Part shown: positions 1 through 6,134 of the stretch, piece after piece
Layout: the number at the start of each line of letters is the position of its first letter
Numbering within the stretch: position 1 is the first letter of the stretch
Origin: a virus
Length of the DNA: 33,372 nucleotides
Virus record (IMG/VR): IMGVR_UViG_3300043409_000172
Coordinates: 1-33,372 of that record
Strand: one strand, 5' to 3'
The notes under the pieces: model-generated
The model's input: the letters and a program-made list of their open reading frames with translations, nothing else
Database searches by the model: none
What the model was told of the DNA's origin: nothing
Position numbers and translations under genes: made by a program

Positions 1-107
1 GTTCTTTAACAATATCAAAATTTGTTGCTGGTTCTTCAGCCGATCTTGCTGGTGATGTAGTTGCAGACGCTAGATTTTATGTTTCAGTTACTTATTTTAC
101 AGATTAA
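1..107 (+). CDS. C-terminal end of tail fibre (partial, wraps from right end)
   Basis: This is the last stretch of the receptor-binding fibre whose full copy lies at 31472-33352. It ends in ARFYVSVTYFTD and TAA at 105-107. It is the same gene seen twice because the contig is circular, not a second gene. The reading frame is open from base 1. Confidence 0.9.
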   Translation, partial: SLTISKFVAGSSADLAGDVVADARFYVSVTYFTD

Positions 108-126
108 CTAGATTGGATTATCTAGT
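107..126. other. hairpin just after the fibre stop codon
   Basis: ACTAGAT (107-113) and ATCTAGT (120-126) are perfect 7-base inverted arms around a 6-base loop, overlapping the fibre stop codon. No T-run follows, so it is a poor intrinsic terminator. It could stabilise an mRNA 3' end or mark a processing point between the fibre and lysis genes. The same hairpin appears at 33352-33371 because of the terminal repeat. Confidence 0.5.
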
Positions 127-152
127 CGGACATTTAACTAAGGAGAATTAAA

Positions 153-413
153 ATGGCATTAACTAAAGAAACAGTAGTAGACCAAATTACAGTAACAGAA
201 AATGGTATTGTTTTAGTTCGTGAAGTAACAAGAATTATGGAAGATGGTAAAGAAATATCTAAACAATATCATCGTTCATCTTTTGTACCTGCAAGTGATG
301 TATCTGCACAACCACAGAATGTTCAAGACATTTGTAATGTTGCTTGGACAACTGAAATTGTAAGTGCATATCAAGCACAACAAGAGGCACAACAAGCACA
401 AATTAATTCTTAA
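153..413 (+). CDS. small conserved phage protein, unknown function
   Basis: An 86-residue soluble protein with a good ribosome site (AAGGAG at 140-145). It begins MALTKETVVDQI and ends in a Gln/Ala-rich helix. Proteins of this look are, from memory, common just after tail fibre genes in environmental phages, but no function is known to me. The AYQAQQEAQQAQ tail is probably helical. It lies between the fibre and the lysis cassette on the circle, so it could be fibre-associated or simply the first gene of the lysis operon. No signal peptide or membrane segment is visible. Confidence 0.75.
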   Translation: MALTKETVVDQITVTENGIVLVREVTRIMEDGKEISKQYHRSSFVPASDVSAQPQNVQDICNVAWTTEIVSAYQAQQEAQQAQINS

Positions 414-429
414 TAACTAGGAGTATTAA

Positions 430-636
430 ATGAGTCAAGACAAGAAAAAAACTCAAATAACTGTAGATGATGTAGTTTACAACTACGAAGATTTAACACC
501 TGAACAACAGAAATTGTTTAGACATTGCGTTAGTTTAGATTCAAAAATAAACTCTGCAAGCGATAATCTTGAACAGTTAAATGGTGGTAAAGAGCATTTT
601 ATTAAGAAACTGAAGGATTCTTTAGAAAGCAAATAA
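430..636 (+). CDS. DUF6447-like small protein
   Basis: A 68-residue protein. The N-terminal part, TVDDVVYNYEDLTPEQQKL, followed by a helix that starts near residue 36, resembles the DUF6447 family of short phage proteins of unknown role. This match is from memory of the pattern. The C-terminal half is charged and likely helical. SD-like AGGAG lies at 419-423. Its TAA overlaps the next ATG (TAATG at 634-638), so the two are probably translationally coupled. An antisense frame at 483-719 is taken as a shadow. Confidence 0.75.
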   Translation: MSQDKKKTQITVDDVVYNYEDLTPEQQKLFRHCVSLDSKINSASDNLEQLNGGKEHFIKKLKDSLESK

Positions 637-842
637 TGAGTGAGATAGACCCTATAAAAGTTGGTGTTATGTGGCACAAAGTGGAGACTATGGAAAAAGA
701 AATCTCTGAATTGCGACAAGATGTTAAAACACTATTAGCAATGGCAGAACGATCTAAAGGCTCATTATGGGCTGGTATGATGATTGTTTCAGCACTTAGT
801 TCATTTGTAGGGTTTTTCTCTCATTACTTTACTGTTAAATGA
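636..842 (+). CDS. small membrane protein with coiled coil, putative lysis accessory
   Basis: A 68-residue protein with two parts. Residues about 12-40 are a charged helix (VETMEKEISELRQDVKTLL), probably coiled coil. Residues about 45-65 are one hydrophobic membrane segment. This layout recalls XhlA-type haemolysin or holin accessory proteins, but there is no diagnostic motif. It starts inside the TAATG of the gene before and ends ATGA with the gene after. Its place at the head of a run of four small membrane-protein genes before an endolysin suggests a role in lysis. Confidence 0.7.
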   Translation: MSEIDPIKVGVMWHKVETMEKEISELRQDVKTLLAMAERSKGSLWAGMMIVSALSSFVGFFSHYFTVK

Positions 843-1195
843 TTCCAGAAGGCTTTCTTATTGAGAAACTAGCACCAGCCTTAGGTGGTTTATTTGGTGG
901 TCTAAGTCTAGCTATGTTTTGGACTCCTGAAAAACTACAAGAGAAGGGTAAGGTTGCAAGCGTATTTATTGCTGGTGGGATAAGTGCAATGGCAGGCTTT
1001 GCTTTCACAGGAATAGTAGCTGATAAGTTAAGTATTGGTACTGATAAGCTAGATATGTTAATAGGATTAGCATGGATTCTAGGTCTATGTAGTGTAGCTG
1101 TCATTAATTGGGTATCTAATTACATGGTTAAGCGTGAACACATGGATATTGGTGAAGTAGCAGAAGAAATTAAGCAAAAAAGAGCAAAGAAATGA
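839..1195 (+). CDS. putative holin or membrane protein, three TM segments
   Basis: A 118-residue protein with hydrophobic stretches near residues 11-28, 40-60 and 72-92 and a basic tail (EEIKQKRAKK). A short hydrophobic protein with a charged C-terminus next to an endolysin is typical of holins, but no family motif is clear. It overlaps the genes on both sides by ATGA. It could be one member of a holin-antiholin set with the next two membrane proteins. Confidence 0.65.
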   Translation: MIPEGFLIEKLAPALGGLFGGLSLAMFWTPEKLQEKGKVASVFIAGGISAMAGFAFTGIVADKLSIGTDKLDMLIGLAWILGLCSVAVINWVSNYMVKREHMDIGEVAEEIKQKRAKK

Positions 1196-1482
1196 CATTA
1201 ATTCATTGGCTCATGTCTATTTTAGTAATTGAACTAATTGCAGTCTTTATAGTAGCTTTCTTAGCGTTTAGTGGATTCTTTACAGATATGCGTATGTTAA
1301 GCAAGATTGGTATATTTGTAATGACTATGGGATTAATGGTTCAAGTTATGCGTTCACTACATTACTTTGAGTTTGGTTCTTATCCTGTAGATACTTTTTT
1401 TCCTCTTTGGATAACTAAAGACATAGGTGCATCTATTATCATATTTGACTTAGCATTACTACACTTTAGAAAGGCTAAATAA
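1192..1482 (+). CDS. small integral membrane protein, three TM segments
   Basis: A 96-residue, very hydrophobic protein. Likely membrane helices are near residues 5-30, 37-55 and 72-90, with a short basic tail (HFRKAK). It starts within the stop of the previous gene (ATGA) and its TAA overlaps the next ATG (TAATG). I do not recognise the family. Its position between two holin-like genes suggests a lysis function, either a second holin or an antiholin. This is inferred from context only. Confidence 0.65.
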   Translation: MTLIHWLMSILVIELIAVFIVAFLAFSGFFTDMRMLSKIGIFVMTMGLMVQVMRSLHYFEFGSYPVDTFFPLWITKDIGASIIIFDLALLHFRKAK

Positions 1483-1886
1483 TGTTCCCACTTACAGCTT
1501 TGTTTGATGTTGGTATGAAAGTCTTAGATAAGTTTATTCCAGACCCAGAGGCTAAAGCTAAAGCCCAACAAGAGTTACTACAAATGCAACAAGAAGGCAA
1601 ATTAGCAGAATTAAACGCTGATAATATAGAGGCTCAAGAACTCACCAAGCGACAATCTGCTGATATGATGTCAGACTCTTGGCTATCTAAGAACATTCGC
1701 CCTATGACGCTTATATTCATTTTAATCACCTATACAGTCTTTGGCATGATGAGTGCATGGGATATTGAAGTAAATAACAATTATGTGGAGTTGCTAGGTC
1801 AATGGGGGATGCTCATTATGAGCTTTTACTTTGGCGGCAGAACATTGGAAAAAGTAATGGAGATGAAGAAAAATGCAACTAAGTGA
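1482..1886 (+). CDS. holin, GTA_holin_3TM type
   Basis: A 134-residue protein. An amphipathic N-terminal part (residues 20-60) carries PDPEAKAKAQQELLQMQQEG. It is followed by SWLSKNIRPMTLIFILITY and two hydrophobic segments (about 74-92 and 104-118) ending in YFGGRTLEKVMEMKK. The Lys/Ala/Gln-rich helix, the NIRP motif and the YFGGR-LEK end match the three-TM holin family found in gene transfer agents and many phages (PF11351, from memory). It would make the inner-membrane lesion that lets the endolysin downstream reach the cell wall. It overlaps the endolysin gene by 14 bases. Confidence 0.85.
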   Translation: MFPLTALFDVGMKVLDKFIPDPEAKAKAQQELLQMQQEGKLAELNADNIEAQELTKRQSADMMSDSWLSKNIRPMTLIFILITYTVFGMMSAWDIEVNNNYVELLGQWGMLIMSFYFGGRTLEKVMEMKKNATK

Positions 1887-2307
1887 ACATTTTAGTCTTG
1901 AAGAACTTACGCATACAGATCATCGTGAATTTGACAATACTCCAAACGATGTTGAACTTAGTAATCTTACACGCTTGGCAGAGTTTCTTGAACAAGTTAG
2001 AACGCTACTTAGCAAACCCATTTTTATTAATAGTGCTTTTCGTAGTAAACTGGTTAATGATGCTGTGGGTTCTAAAGATACTAGTCAGCATAGGATTGGT
2101 TGTGCTGCAGACTTGAGAGTTGTAGGAATGACTCCTGATGAAGTAGTTAAGGCCATTATCGCTAGTGACCTTAACTTTGATCAAATAATCAGAGAGTTTG
2201 ACAGATGGACACATATAAGTATCCCAAACTCAATTCATAACCAACCACGAAAACAAGCCTTGATAATAGATAAAAGTGGAACACGCTTATACAGTAGTGC
2301 AGTTTGA
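1873..2307 (+). CDS. M15-type peptidase endolysin
   Basis: A 144-residue protein starting MQLSEHFSLEELTHTD, the usual beginning of phage M15A (Peptidase_M15_3) enzymes. The zinc-site motif H-x(6)-D is seen as SQHRIGCAADL with His73 and Asp80. The second histidine motif is WTHI at His114, and the upstream NSAFRS motif lies at 53-58. The enzyme should cut peptide crosslinks of peptidoglycan, D-Ala or L-Ala-D-Glu type. It has no signal peptide and so relies on the holin encoded just before it. Its 3' end overlaps a convergent small reading frame (2235-2381). An alternative frame at 1883-2116 is a shadow. Confidence 0.92.
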   Translation: MQLSEHFSLEELTHTDHREFDNTPNDVELSNLTRLAEFLEQVRTLLSKPIFINSAFRSKLVNDAVGSKDTSQHRIGCAADLRVVGMTPDEVVKAIIASDLNFDQIIREFDRWTHISIPNSIHNQPRKQALIIDKSGTRLYSSAV

Positions 2308-2381
2308 AGTTTAAGCATATCCTTATCTGTTTCAAAGTAAGGTCTTGGTTTATAGTAGTGAATACCTATTTGTACTTTCAT
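2235..2381 (-). CDS. possible 48-residue protein, end of minus-strand operon
   Basis: An ATG at 2381 overlaps the stop of the minus-strand gene before it (ATGA), the same coupling used throughout this genome. The frame runs 48 codons, starts MKVQIGIHYYKPRPYF and ends in TGA at 2235. About 70 bases of it overlap the 3' end of the endolysin gene on the other strand. It fills the otherwise empty 2308-2377 interval. No family is recognised and the Shine-Dalgarno is weak (GGTGAAG). It could be a chance frame. Confidence 0.45.
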   Translation of the reverse strand: MKVQIGIHYYKPRPYFETDKDMLKLQTALLYKRVPLLSIIKACFRGWL

Positions 2382-2566
2382 GGTTTCTTCACCAGTTTAT
2401 ACATTTTAAACTTGCGACTTTCGTGCCAACGATCTTCAATGATATAACCTTTGGCTCTTAGTTCACCGACTCTAGTTGATAACTTCATAGTCCCTGCTTT
2501 ATGTAGTGCATCAAGAGGACTAATCCATTTGTGTAATGCTTGAACAATTAATTGATACTGTGTCAT
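2378..2566 (-). CDS. small winged-helix / HTH protein (HTH_39-like)
   Basis: A 62-residue protein: QYQLIVQALHKW-ISPLDAL, then TRVGELRAKGYIIEDRW, then a strand ending FKMYKLVKKP. The pattern of a helix, SPLDAL, R-x-x-ELR-x-x-G-Y-I and a terminal strand is that of the HTH_39 helix-turn-helix family seen in many phages. It is probably a DNA-binding protein or small regulator. It lies near the distal end of the minus-strand early operon, overlapping its neighbours by 4 bases on each side. Confidence 0.8.
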   Translation of the reverse strand: MTQYQLIVQALHKWISPLDALHKAGTMKLSTRVGELRAKGYIIEDRWHESRKFKMYKLVKKP

Positions 2567-2805
2567 ATATTCTCCTCATAAAAAGCTAAATATTCGTCAG
2601 GTTTTAAGTTCTTAGGCTTATGAAAAAATACACGATTCTTTAAGTCGTACTCCTCCATAAATGCTCTACTGTTTTCTAGTTTAATTTGATTAATAACATC
2701 CTCAAGAGCATAATTTGGTTTGCTCAAATCAGGATTTTCTACTCCATTAATCATTCTAGGTCTAGCTGCAGCCTTTAACTGTGCTTTTTGTCGTTCTGTA
2801 AACAT
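2563..2805 (-). CDS. unknown protein of early operon
   Basis: An 80-residue soluble protein starting MFTERQKAQLKAAARPRM. The frame extends 4 codons upstream to a TTG at 2817. I choose the ATG at 2803-2805 because GAGGA lies about 6 bases before it, whereas the TTG overlaps that Shine-Dalgarno. The protein is charged, with a KPNYALEDVINQIKLEN middle part. No family is recognised. It sits between the SSB-like gene and the HTH gene in the recombination operon. Confidence 0.7.
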   Translation of the reverse strand: MFTERQKAQLKAAARPRMINGVENPDLSKPNYALEDVINQIKLENSRAFMEEYDLKNRVFFHKPKNLKPDEYLAFYEENI

Positions 2806-2813
2806 AGTTGTCC

Positions 2814-3062
2814 TCAAAATGGCACATCGTCTGGGATGTCAGCTAAAGATTTAGGAAAAGCATCTTTAACAGGTTCAGGATCGTTCAAATAAGCGATTAA
2901 ACAACCATCTTTAAGAGAGAATAAAGGGATTGTTTCTAACTTCAACATAAGCCCATTTTTAGTCTCTAAAATGATTCCTATACTCTGATACTTCTTTTTT
3001 GCCTTTCCATCTTTATCTTGATACTCGGATACTGCTGCTTTCAGATACCATTTGATGGCCAT
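2814..3062 (-). CDS. putative single-strand DNA-binding-like protein
   Basis: An 82-residue protein beginning MAIKWYLKAAVSEYQDKDGK, with a beta-rich middle and the C-terminus LADIPDDVPF. That acidic, Pro-Phe-ending tip strongly resembles the C-terminal tip that bacterial SSB uses to recruit partner proteins (consensus DDDIPF). The strand pattern could be a small OB fold. It lies next to a YqaJ exonuclease and in the same operon as a DUF1071 annealing protein, a natural place for an SSB. The SSB call is an inference; similar phage proteins are, from memory, usually left as hypothetical. Confidence 0.6.
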   Translation of the reverse strand: MAIKWYLKAAVSEYQDKDGKAKKKYQSIGIILETKNGLMLKLETIPLFSLKDGCLIAYLNDPEPVKDAFPKSLADIPDDVPF

Positions 3063-3063
3063 A

Positions 3064-3693
3064 TTATTTACCTTTCATTAATTGCATTTCCACTTCCACT
3101 TCATTCAAGAACTTCAAAACTTCTTCTTCCATCTTCTTTATAAATTCTTCTTCTCGCATAACTTCTTCTATATACAACTGTGATCTTGTCGGCATCCTTG
3201 GGTCAAATGATACGAACCAGACCGACTTAGCACCTGTGCATGACATCTGTGCTTGTATTTGGGTATAGTATTTTGATGGGCAACCATCCTTAAAATATGA
3301 CCAATGTACTGCACTTTGATATGGGCATTTCAACTCCAGCAAAGAATCACCAATAACACCATCAGGTGAGCATCCAAAGTTTTTAATTGTAGGATGATCG
3401 ACAAATGCAACTTGATCTACAAACACATTATGAGCAACTTCAAACGCTGTTCTAGCAGTCTGTTCGTTGTCTTTGCCATGTTGCATAGCATCATTGGTGT
3501 AAGAAGGCTCTATGACACCTGTTACTCGTTCTAAAGCAAGCTGAATTAAGTAATTACCTCTTGATGCTGATACACCTGTTTTAGTCTTAGCCATGACATC
3601 TGCTACACGACTAGCTGTCACCTTGCCTCTGCGAATCTCTAACCAGGCATCTGTTCCTTGTTCTACTTCTCTATATATTAATGATTCAGTCAT
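3064..3693 (-). CDS. YqaJ-like viral recombinase (lambda-exonuclease family)
   Basis: A 209-residue nuclease of the YqaJ / lambda Exo fold. Visible motifs are EQGTDAWLEIRRGKVTASR (11-29), HGKDNEQTAR with Glu77, CSPDGVIG with Asp111, and LLELKCP with Glu120 and Lys122. These make the PD-(D/E)xK metal site. QIQAQMSCTGAKSVWFVSFD follows, as is typical. It should resect dsDNA ends to give 3' single strands for the annealing protein at 5053-5601. The longer open frame reaches 3750, but the ATG at 3691-3693 has AGAGGA just upstream and overlaps the gene before by 8 bases, so it is the better start. Confidence 0.92.
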   Translation of the reverse strand: MTESLIYREVEQGTDAWLEIRRGKVTASRVADVMAKTKTGVSASRGNYLIQLALERVTGVIEPSYTNDAMQHGKDNEQTARTAFEVAHNVFVDQVAFVDHPTIKNFGCSPDGVIGDSLLELKCPYQSAVHWSYFKDGCPSKYYTQIQAQMSCTGAKSVWFVSFDPRMPTRSQLYIEEVMREEEFIKKMEEEVLKFLNEVEVEMQLMKGK

Positions 3694-4315
3694 TTTTTTC
3701 CTCTGTTGTATAGAACCAATCGTTACTTGTTGTCCACTTTCTTGTGCCATCTACTGACCATGTATGTTGTGCTGCTTGAAAATCAGGAAATTTAACTTCA
3801 TTAGGGATAAGACTTTGGTCATACCATAAACAACGATTATTAGGCTGACAAGCAAATTGACCATTTTCTAATTGAATGAAGTTAAAACTTTTATGTTCTT
3901 CAGCTTGTTCTGTAAAAGTCGTATCTAAGTCACCATCTGCACAGAAATCAACTGTAAATAAGTAATTACCAAAATGCCACTCTTTATCTTTACCTAAAAA
4001 CTTGACTCCTAAGTTACGAAGTGCAATCTTCTCAACAACAGTAAATCTATAGCCCATGCAATCCCATAACTGTAAGAAATCAACAGGTAAGTCACCATGA
4101 TCTTCTTTCCATACATACGCACTAATAGGCAGTTTGTCGTACAAAGCACCATAGTTAGGTAGTAGTGACTCAATACGAAATACTTGTCCTCTGAGAGCCT
4201 TTAAACTAATCCATACACAAGGTTCTAGTTCTCCATGACCTTTAGTAAAGTTATATAAGTATTCTCTTTTTACAAAGCATTTTAAGGGGGGTAATGATGC
4301 GACAATAAAACTCAT
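3686..4315 (-). CDS. conserved phage protein, unknown function
   Basis: A 209-residue soluble protein rich in aromatics and Cys. It contains KREYLYNFTKGHGELEPCVW, LLPNYGALYDKLPISAYVW and HKSFNFIQLENGQFACQPNN. I recall closely similar proteins in many environmental phages, always without a function. It lies directly before the YqaJ exonuclease and overlaps its start, so it is co-translated with recombination genes. No catalytic signature or membrane segment is seen. A role in recombination, replication or host takeover is only a guess. Confidence 0.8.
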   Translation of the reverse strand: MSFIVASLPPLKCFVKREYLYNFTKGHGELEPCVWISLKALRGQVFRIESLLPNYGALYDKLPISAYVWKEDHGDLPVDFLQLWDCMGYRFTVVEKIALRNLGVKFLGKDKEWHFGNYLFTVDFCADGDLDTTFTEQAEEHKSFNFIQLENGQFACQPNNRCLWYDQSLIPNEVKFPDFQAAQHTWSVDGTRKWTTSNDWFYTTEEKND

Positions 4316-4500
4316 CTGTCGTTTCTCTCTTGTTTAGCAGCGATACACATTTCAGCATACTTCTTAGGTATGTCTGGATGCCAACCTCCCATTAACATTG
4401 CACAATTTACTTCTGATTTTCTACCTAATTCAGTCAAATAAATGACAAATCCACACAGTAGAATACCTAGAATAATTGACCAAAAGAACTCTCGACTCAT
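4312..4500 (-). CDS. small membrane protein
   Basis: A 62-residue protein with one strong N-terminal hydrophobic segment (residues about 7-24, FWSIILGILLCGFVIYLTEL) and a soluble tail containing two cysteines. It has a very strong ribosome site (AAGGAGGAT, about 6 bases upstream). It overlaps the HTH gene before it by 4 bases. The segment could be a signal anchor with the tail outside, but there is no clear cleavage site. Function is unknown. Membrane proteins in early operons sometimes act in exclusion or host takeover. Confidence 0.7.
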   Translation of the reverse strand: MSREFFWSIILGILLCGFVIYLTELGRKSEVNCAMLMGGWHPDIPKKYAEMCIAAKQERNDR

Positions 4501-4661
4501 AACACATCCTCCTTTTTATACTTGCGTTTAATGATAAAAGCTAGTTTTCTAAGTGCCATTCTCTCTATTTGTTCTACTTTAAATCGTGGTATTTGCAAGA
4601 TATAAGCAACTTCTTCTTGCGTAAAGTGGTTATCACTTCTGTGTTCTTTCGAATTTTTCAT
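4497..4661 (-). CDS. sigma-70 region 4-like HTH protein (54 aa)
   Basis: A 54-codon frame that fills the 4501-4632 gap. It starts MKNSKEHRSD and contains FTQEEVAYILQIPRFKVEQI followed by ERMALRKLAF. This mirrors sigma-70 region 4, where T-x-EE-V/I, a hydrophobic turn, R-x-x-V/I-x-QIE and ALRKL are diagnostic. Regions 2 and 3 are absent. It could bind promoter -35 DNA or the RNA polymerase beta flap and redirect transcription. It overlaps the gene before by about 29 bases and the gene after by 4 (ATGA). The Shine-Dalgarno is weak. Confidence 0.75.
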   Translation of the reverse strand: MKNSKEHRSDNHFTQEEVAYILQIPRFKVEQIERMALRKLAFIIKRKYKKEDVL

Positions 4662-4821
4662 CAATTTTCTTTAATAAAGATTCAAGACGATGATTCCATA
4701 ATTGCGAATCGACATTTTTAGGCCATGTAACTAAATACTCTTTAATTGTTTCAGTAACCAAGATATAGTCTATTTCTTTTTGCTTGGATAATAAAGACTC
4801 TATTTGCTCACTTATTGTCAT
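4633..4821 (-). CDS. small helical protein, unknown
   Basis: A 62-residue charged, probably all-helical protein (MTISEQIESLLSKQKEID at the start, RLESLLKKIDEKFERTQK at the end). GGAGG lies about 8 bases before the ATG, and the start overlaps the previous gene by 14 bases. No family is recognised. It is one of the run of small early proteins between the annealing protein and the exonuclease. Confidence 0.65.
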   Translation of the reverse strand: MTISEQIESLLSKQKEIDYILVTETIKEYLVTWPKNVDSQLWNHRLESLLKKIDEKFERTQK

Positions 4822-5056
4822 TTCTAGCCTCCATCATTGCATCAGCATATAGATAAGCATCTCTAGATAGCAACTCTATGTCAATATCTATGGCTTGCAT
4901 ATTATTTAATGTGTAATAAATAGAATCAGGTAAAGCATAGGCTATTAGACTTTGAAAGGCTTTAGCTGCAAAGTAATCTCTTAAATCCATGCCGTAATCT
5001 GTTTTCCAACCATCACCACCACTAGATTTTGTTACATTTGTTGGAAATGCTTTCAT
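4808..5056 (-). CDS. small conserved phage protein, unknown
   Basis: An 82-residue acidic protein with KTDYGMDLRDYFAAKAFQSL in the first half and ELLSRDAYLYADAMMEARND at the end. The GMDLRDYFAAKA phrase recurs, from memory, in small hypothetical proteins of many phages that infect proteobacteria. The start overlaps the stop of the annealing-protein gene (ATGA), with GGGAG upstream. There is no membrane segment. Function unknown. Confidence 0.75.
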   Translation of the reverse strand: MKAFPTNVTKSSGGDGWKTDYGMDLRDYFAAKAFQSLIAYALPDSIYYTLNNMQAIDIDIELLSRDAYLYADAMMEARNDNK

Positions 5057-5601
5057 ACTAGTTCTCCCTTTCTTTTATCTTTTGCCTTAGAAATACGATC
5101 AATTGCAGCCTTATCTTTTGATAGTTCTTTATATGCTTGACCATAAGCAGCTTTAAGCGTATCCATATCTAAGCACTCACCTATCATGTCGCACCAGTTA
5201 GTACATAAATCAGTCAGATCAGGAGTTTCCTCATCTATTGCCTCAGATGGAAGATCAGAACCAGCATAGACATACATACCGATACCAAAACAGGCAATAT
5301 TCTTAGCCAAGCACCTCATTTGCGAGTCACTAATTTTGCGTGAGTCTGGTGATTTAGCAGCGTTATTTCTGTTATCCATTACCGATAATTGCATTTCTAA
5401 AGTCTTACCAAAAGCAGTAACCTCAGTCTTAACCATCATCGTATCGTTATAGATTACAGGCTCTAGGAACTTCCAAGTAGCTGTAGAATCGTTTTGCAAG
5501 AGGATGTCAAGGGCATAAGTCCAACTTAAATAGGTTAATTGTCCCTTGCGTTCGGTAAATTCATTTACATTAATAAGTCGTAATTCGTTAAAAGTTTTCA
5601 T
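5053..5601 (-). CDS. single-strand annealing protein, DUF1071 / Sak3 type
   Basis: A 182-residue protein. Family landmarks are RKGQLTYLSWTYALDILLQN, TMMVKTEVTAFGKTLEMQL, MDNRNNAA and the block MRCLAKNIACFGIGMYVYAG followed by SDLP. This is the DUF1071 (Sak3-like) recombinase that anneals complementary single strands, here paired with the YqaJ nuclease four genes downstream. The two would form a Red/RecET-like system for double-strand-break repair and genome recombination. The C-terminal third is more variable and helical. It overlaps the gene before and the gene after by 4 bases each. Confidence 0.9.
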   Translation of the reverse strand: MKTFNELRLINVNEFTERKGQLTYLSWTYALDILLQNDSTATWKFLEPVIYNDTMMVKTEVTAFGKTLEMQLSVMDNRNNAAKSPDSRKISDSQMRCLAKNIACFGIGMYVYAGSDLPSEAIDEETPDLTDLCTNWCDMIGECLDMDTLKAAYGQAYKELSKDKAAIDRISKAKDKRKGELV

Positions 5602-5876
5602 TCTAATTCTCCATTGTTAAATTCGTGTTCGGCTTGTTTTGTAGCTAATTCATAAGCAAAGTCGTAGGTTTTTAAGTAAATGTAATTACCTAAACCTTGC
5701 ATATCGTTTTCGTTTACATAGTCAGCTATTTGTTGATTTTCTTTAACTGTAAACTCAGCAACAGCTTCATTAACTAAGTTAGCTGGTTTAAAATCAGTCT
5801 TGATAAGTTCGTTGATACGATCATCAATTAGTTCTTGACCATCGTCAGATAGTGGATCAATCCATAAGGTAGTCAT
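5598..5876 (-). CDS. unknown acidic protein of early operon
   Basis: A 92-residue acidic protein (MTTLWIDPLSDDGQELIDD at the start). The middle part is helical and Asn/Glu-rich, and the end is QAEHEFNNGELE. It is located immediately before the annealing-protein gene and overlaps it by 4 bases. Its ATG overlaps the stop of a 28-codon frame upstream (TAATG). No family or motif is recognised. Confidence 0.7.
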   Translation of the reverse strand: MTTLWIDPLSDDGQELIDDRINELIKTDFKPANLVNEAVAEFTVKENQQIADYVNENDMQGLGNYIYLKTYDFAYELATKQAEHEFNNGELE

Positions 5877-5962
5877 TATTTAACTCCTTGTAATAGCCAG
5901 ATTGTTAGTGCAGGGCCAAACATAACTGCAAATCCTACTAGTGCCTCTATAAATTCTCTCAT
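5876..5962 (-). CDS. possible 28-residue membrane peptide, first in early operon
   Basis: A 28-codon frame starting MREFIEALVGFAVMFGP. It is almost entirely one hydrophobic helix and ends QGVK. GAAAGGGAA lies 6-14 bases before the ATG, and its TAA overlaps the next ATG (TAATG), as in other genes here. Such leader-sized membrane peptides are often missed. The start could also be a chance open frame. If real, it is the promoter-proximal gene of the minus-strand operon. Confidence 0.5.
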   Translation of the reverse strand: MREFIEALVGFAVMFGPALTIWLLQGVK

Positions 5963-6006
5963 TTCATTTCCCTTTCGTTTCATTTAAATTTACTGCATGA
6001 CTCAAA

Positions 6007-6035
6007 TATATAGTAAAAAACATGATTTGTGTAAG
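6007..6035 (-). promoter_or_regulatory. candidate promoter of minus-strand early operon
   Basis: On the minus strand, CTTACA (6035-6030) lies 17 bases before TATATA (6012-6007), about 45 bases upstream of the first minus-strand ATG. Each box matches the sigma-70 consensus at 4 of 6 positions, so this is weak support. The neighbouring TTGT/ACAA half-sites overlap its -35 side. Confidence 0.4.
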
Positions 6036-6093
6036 TTTTTGTAAAAATATTTATTTTGTATCTTTTTTACAACTTCTATACAAATATACACAA
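6027..6093. promoter_or_regulatory. operator cluster, six TTGT/ACAA half-sites
   Basis: TTGT occurs at 6027-6030, 6039-6042 and 6056-6059, then ACAA at 6069-6072, 6080-6083 and 6090-6093. The array has a roughly symmetrical layout about its centre. The inner pair forms a perfect palindrome, TTGTA-N7-TACAA (6056-6072). It lies between two divergent transcription units, one starting with a Cro/YdaS-like gene. This is the expected place for repressor binding, and the Cro-like protein is the obvious candidate. Confidence 0.55.
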
Positions 6094-6098
6094 TTTAG

Positions 6099-6104
6099 TA
6101 TACT
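6099..6104 (+). promoter_or_regulatory. candidate -10 box for the rightward early genes
   Basis: TATACT at 6099-6104 lies 30 bases before the ATG of the Cro-like gene and matches the sigma-70 -10 consensus at 5 of 6. No good -35 stands 16-18 bases upstream, so it may need an activator. The last ACAA half-site ends only 6 bases before it, so a bound repressor would cover it. Confidence 0.4.
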
Positions 6105-6134
6105 ATCTTAATATTAACACAACAAAGGAAGAAA

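Larger units (their letters stand above)
1..127. repeat. left copy of the 127-bp terminal direct repeat
   Basis: Bases 1-127 are identical to 33246-33372, so the contig ends overlap and the molecule closes into a circle of about 33,245 bases. The repeat holds the last codons of the tail fibre gene and a hairpin. A length of exactly 127 is a common maximum assembly k-mer, so it is more likely an assembler overlap than a physical terminal repeat. A real repeat cannot be excluded from sequence alone. Confidence 0.95.

Noticed and set aside
107-126. Rho-independent terminator after the fibre gene
   Set aside because: The stem is good but no T-run follows, so it is listed only as a hairpin.
1883-2116. 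Alternative frame inside the endolysin gene
   Set aside because: It overlaps a clear M15 peptidase in another frame, is Leu/Val-rich like a shadow frame and has no own ribosome site.
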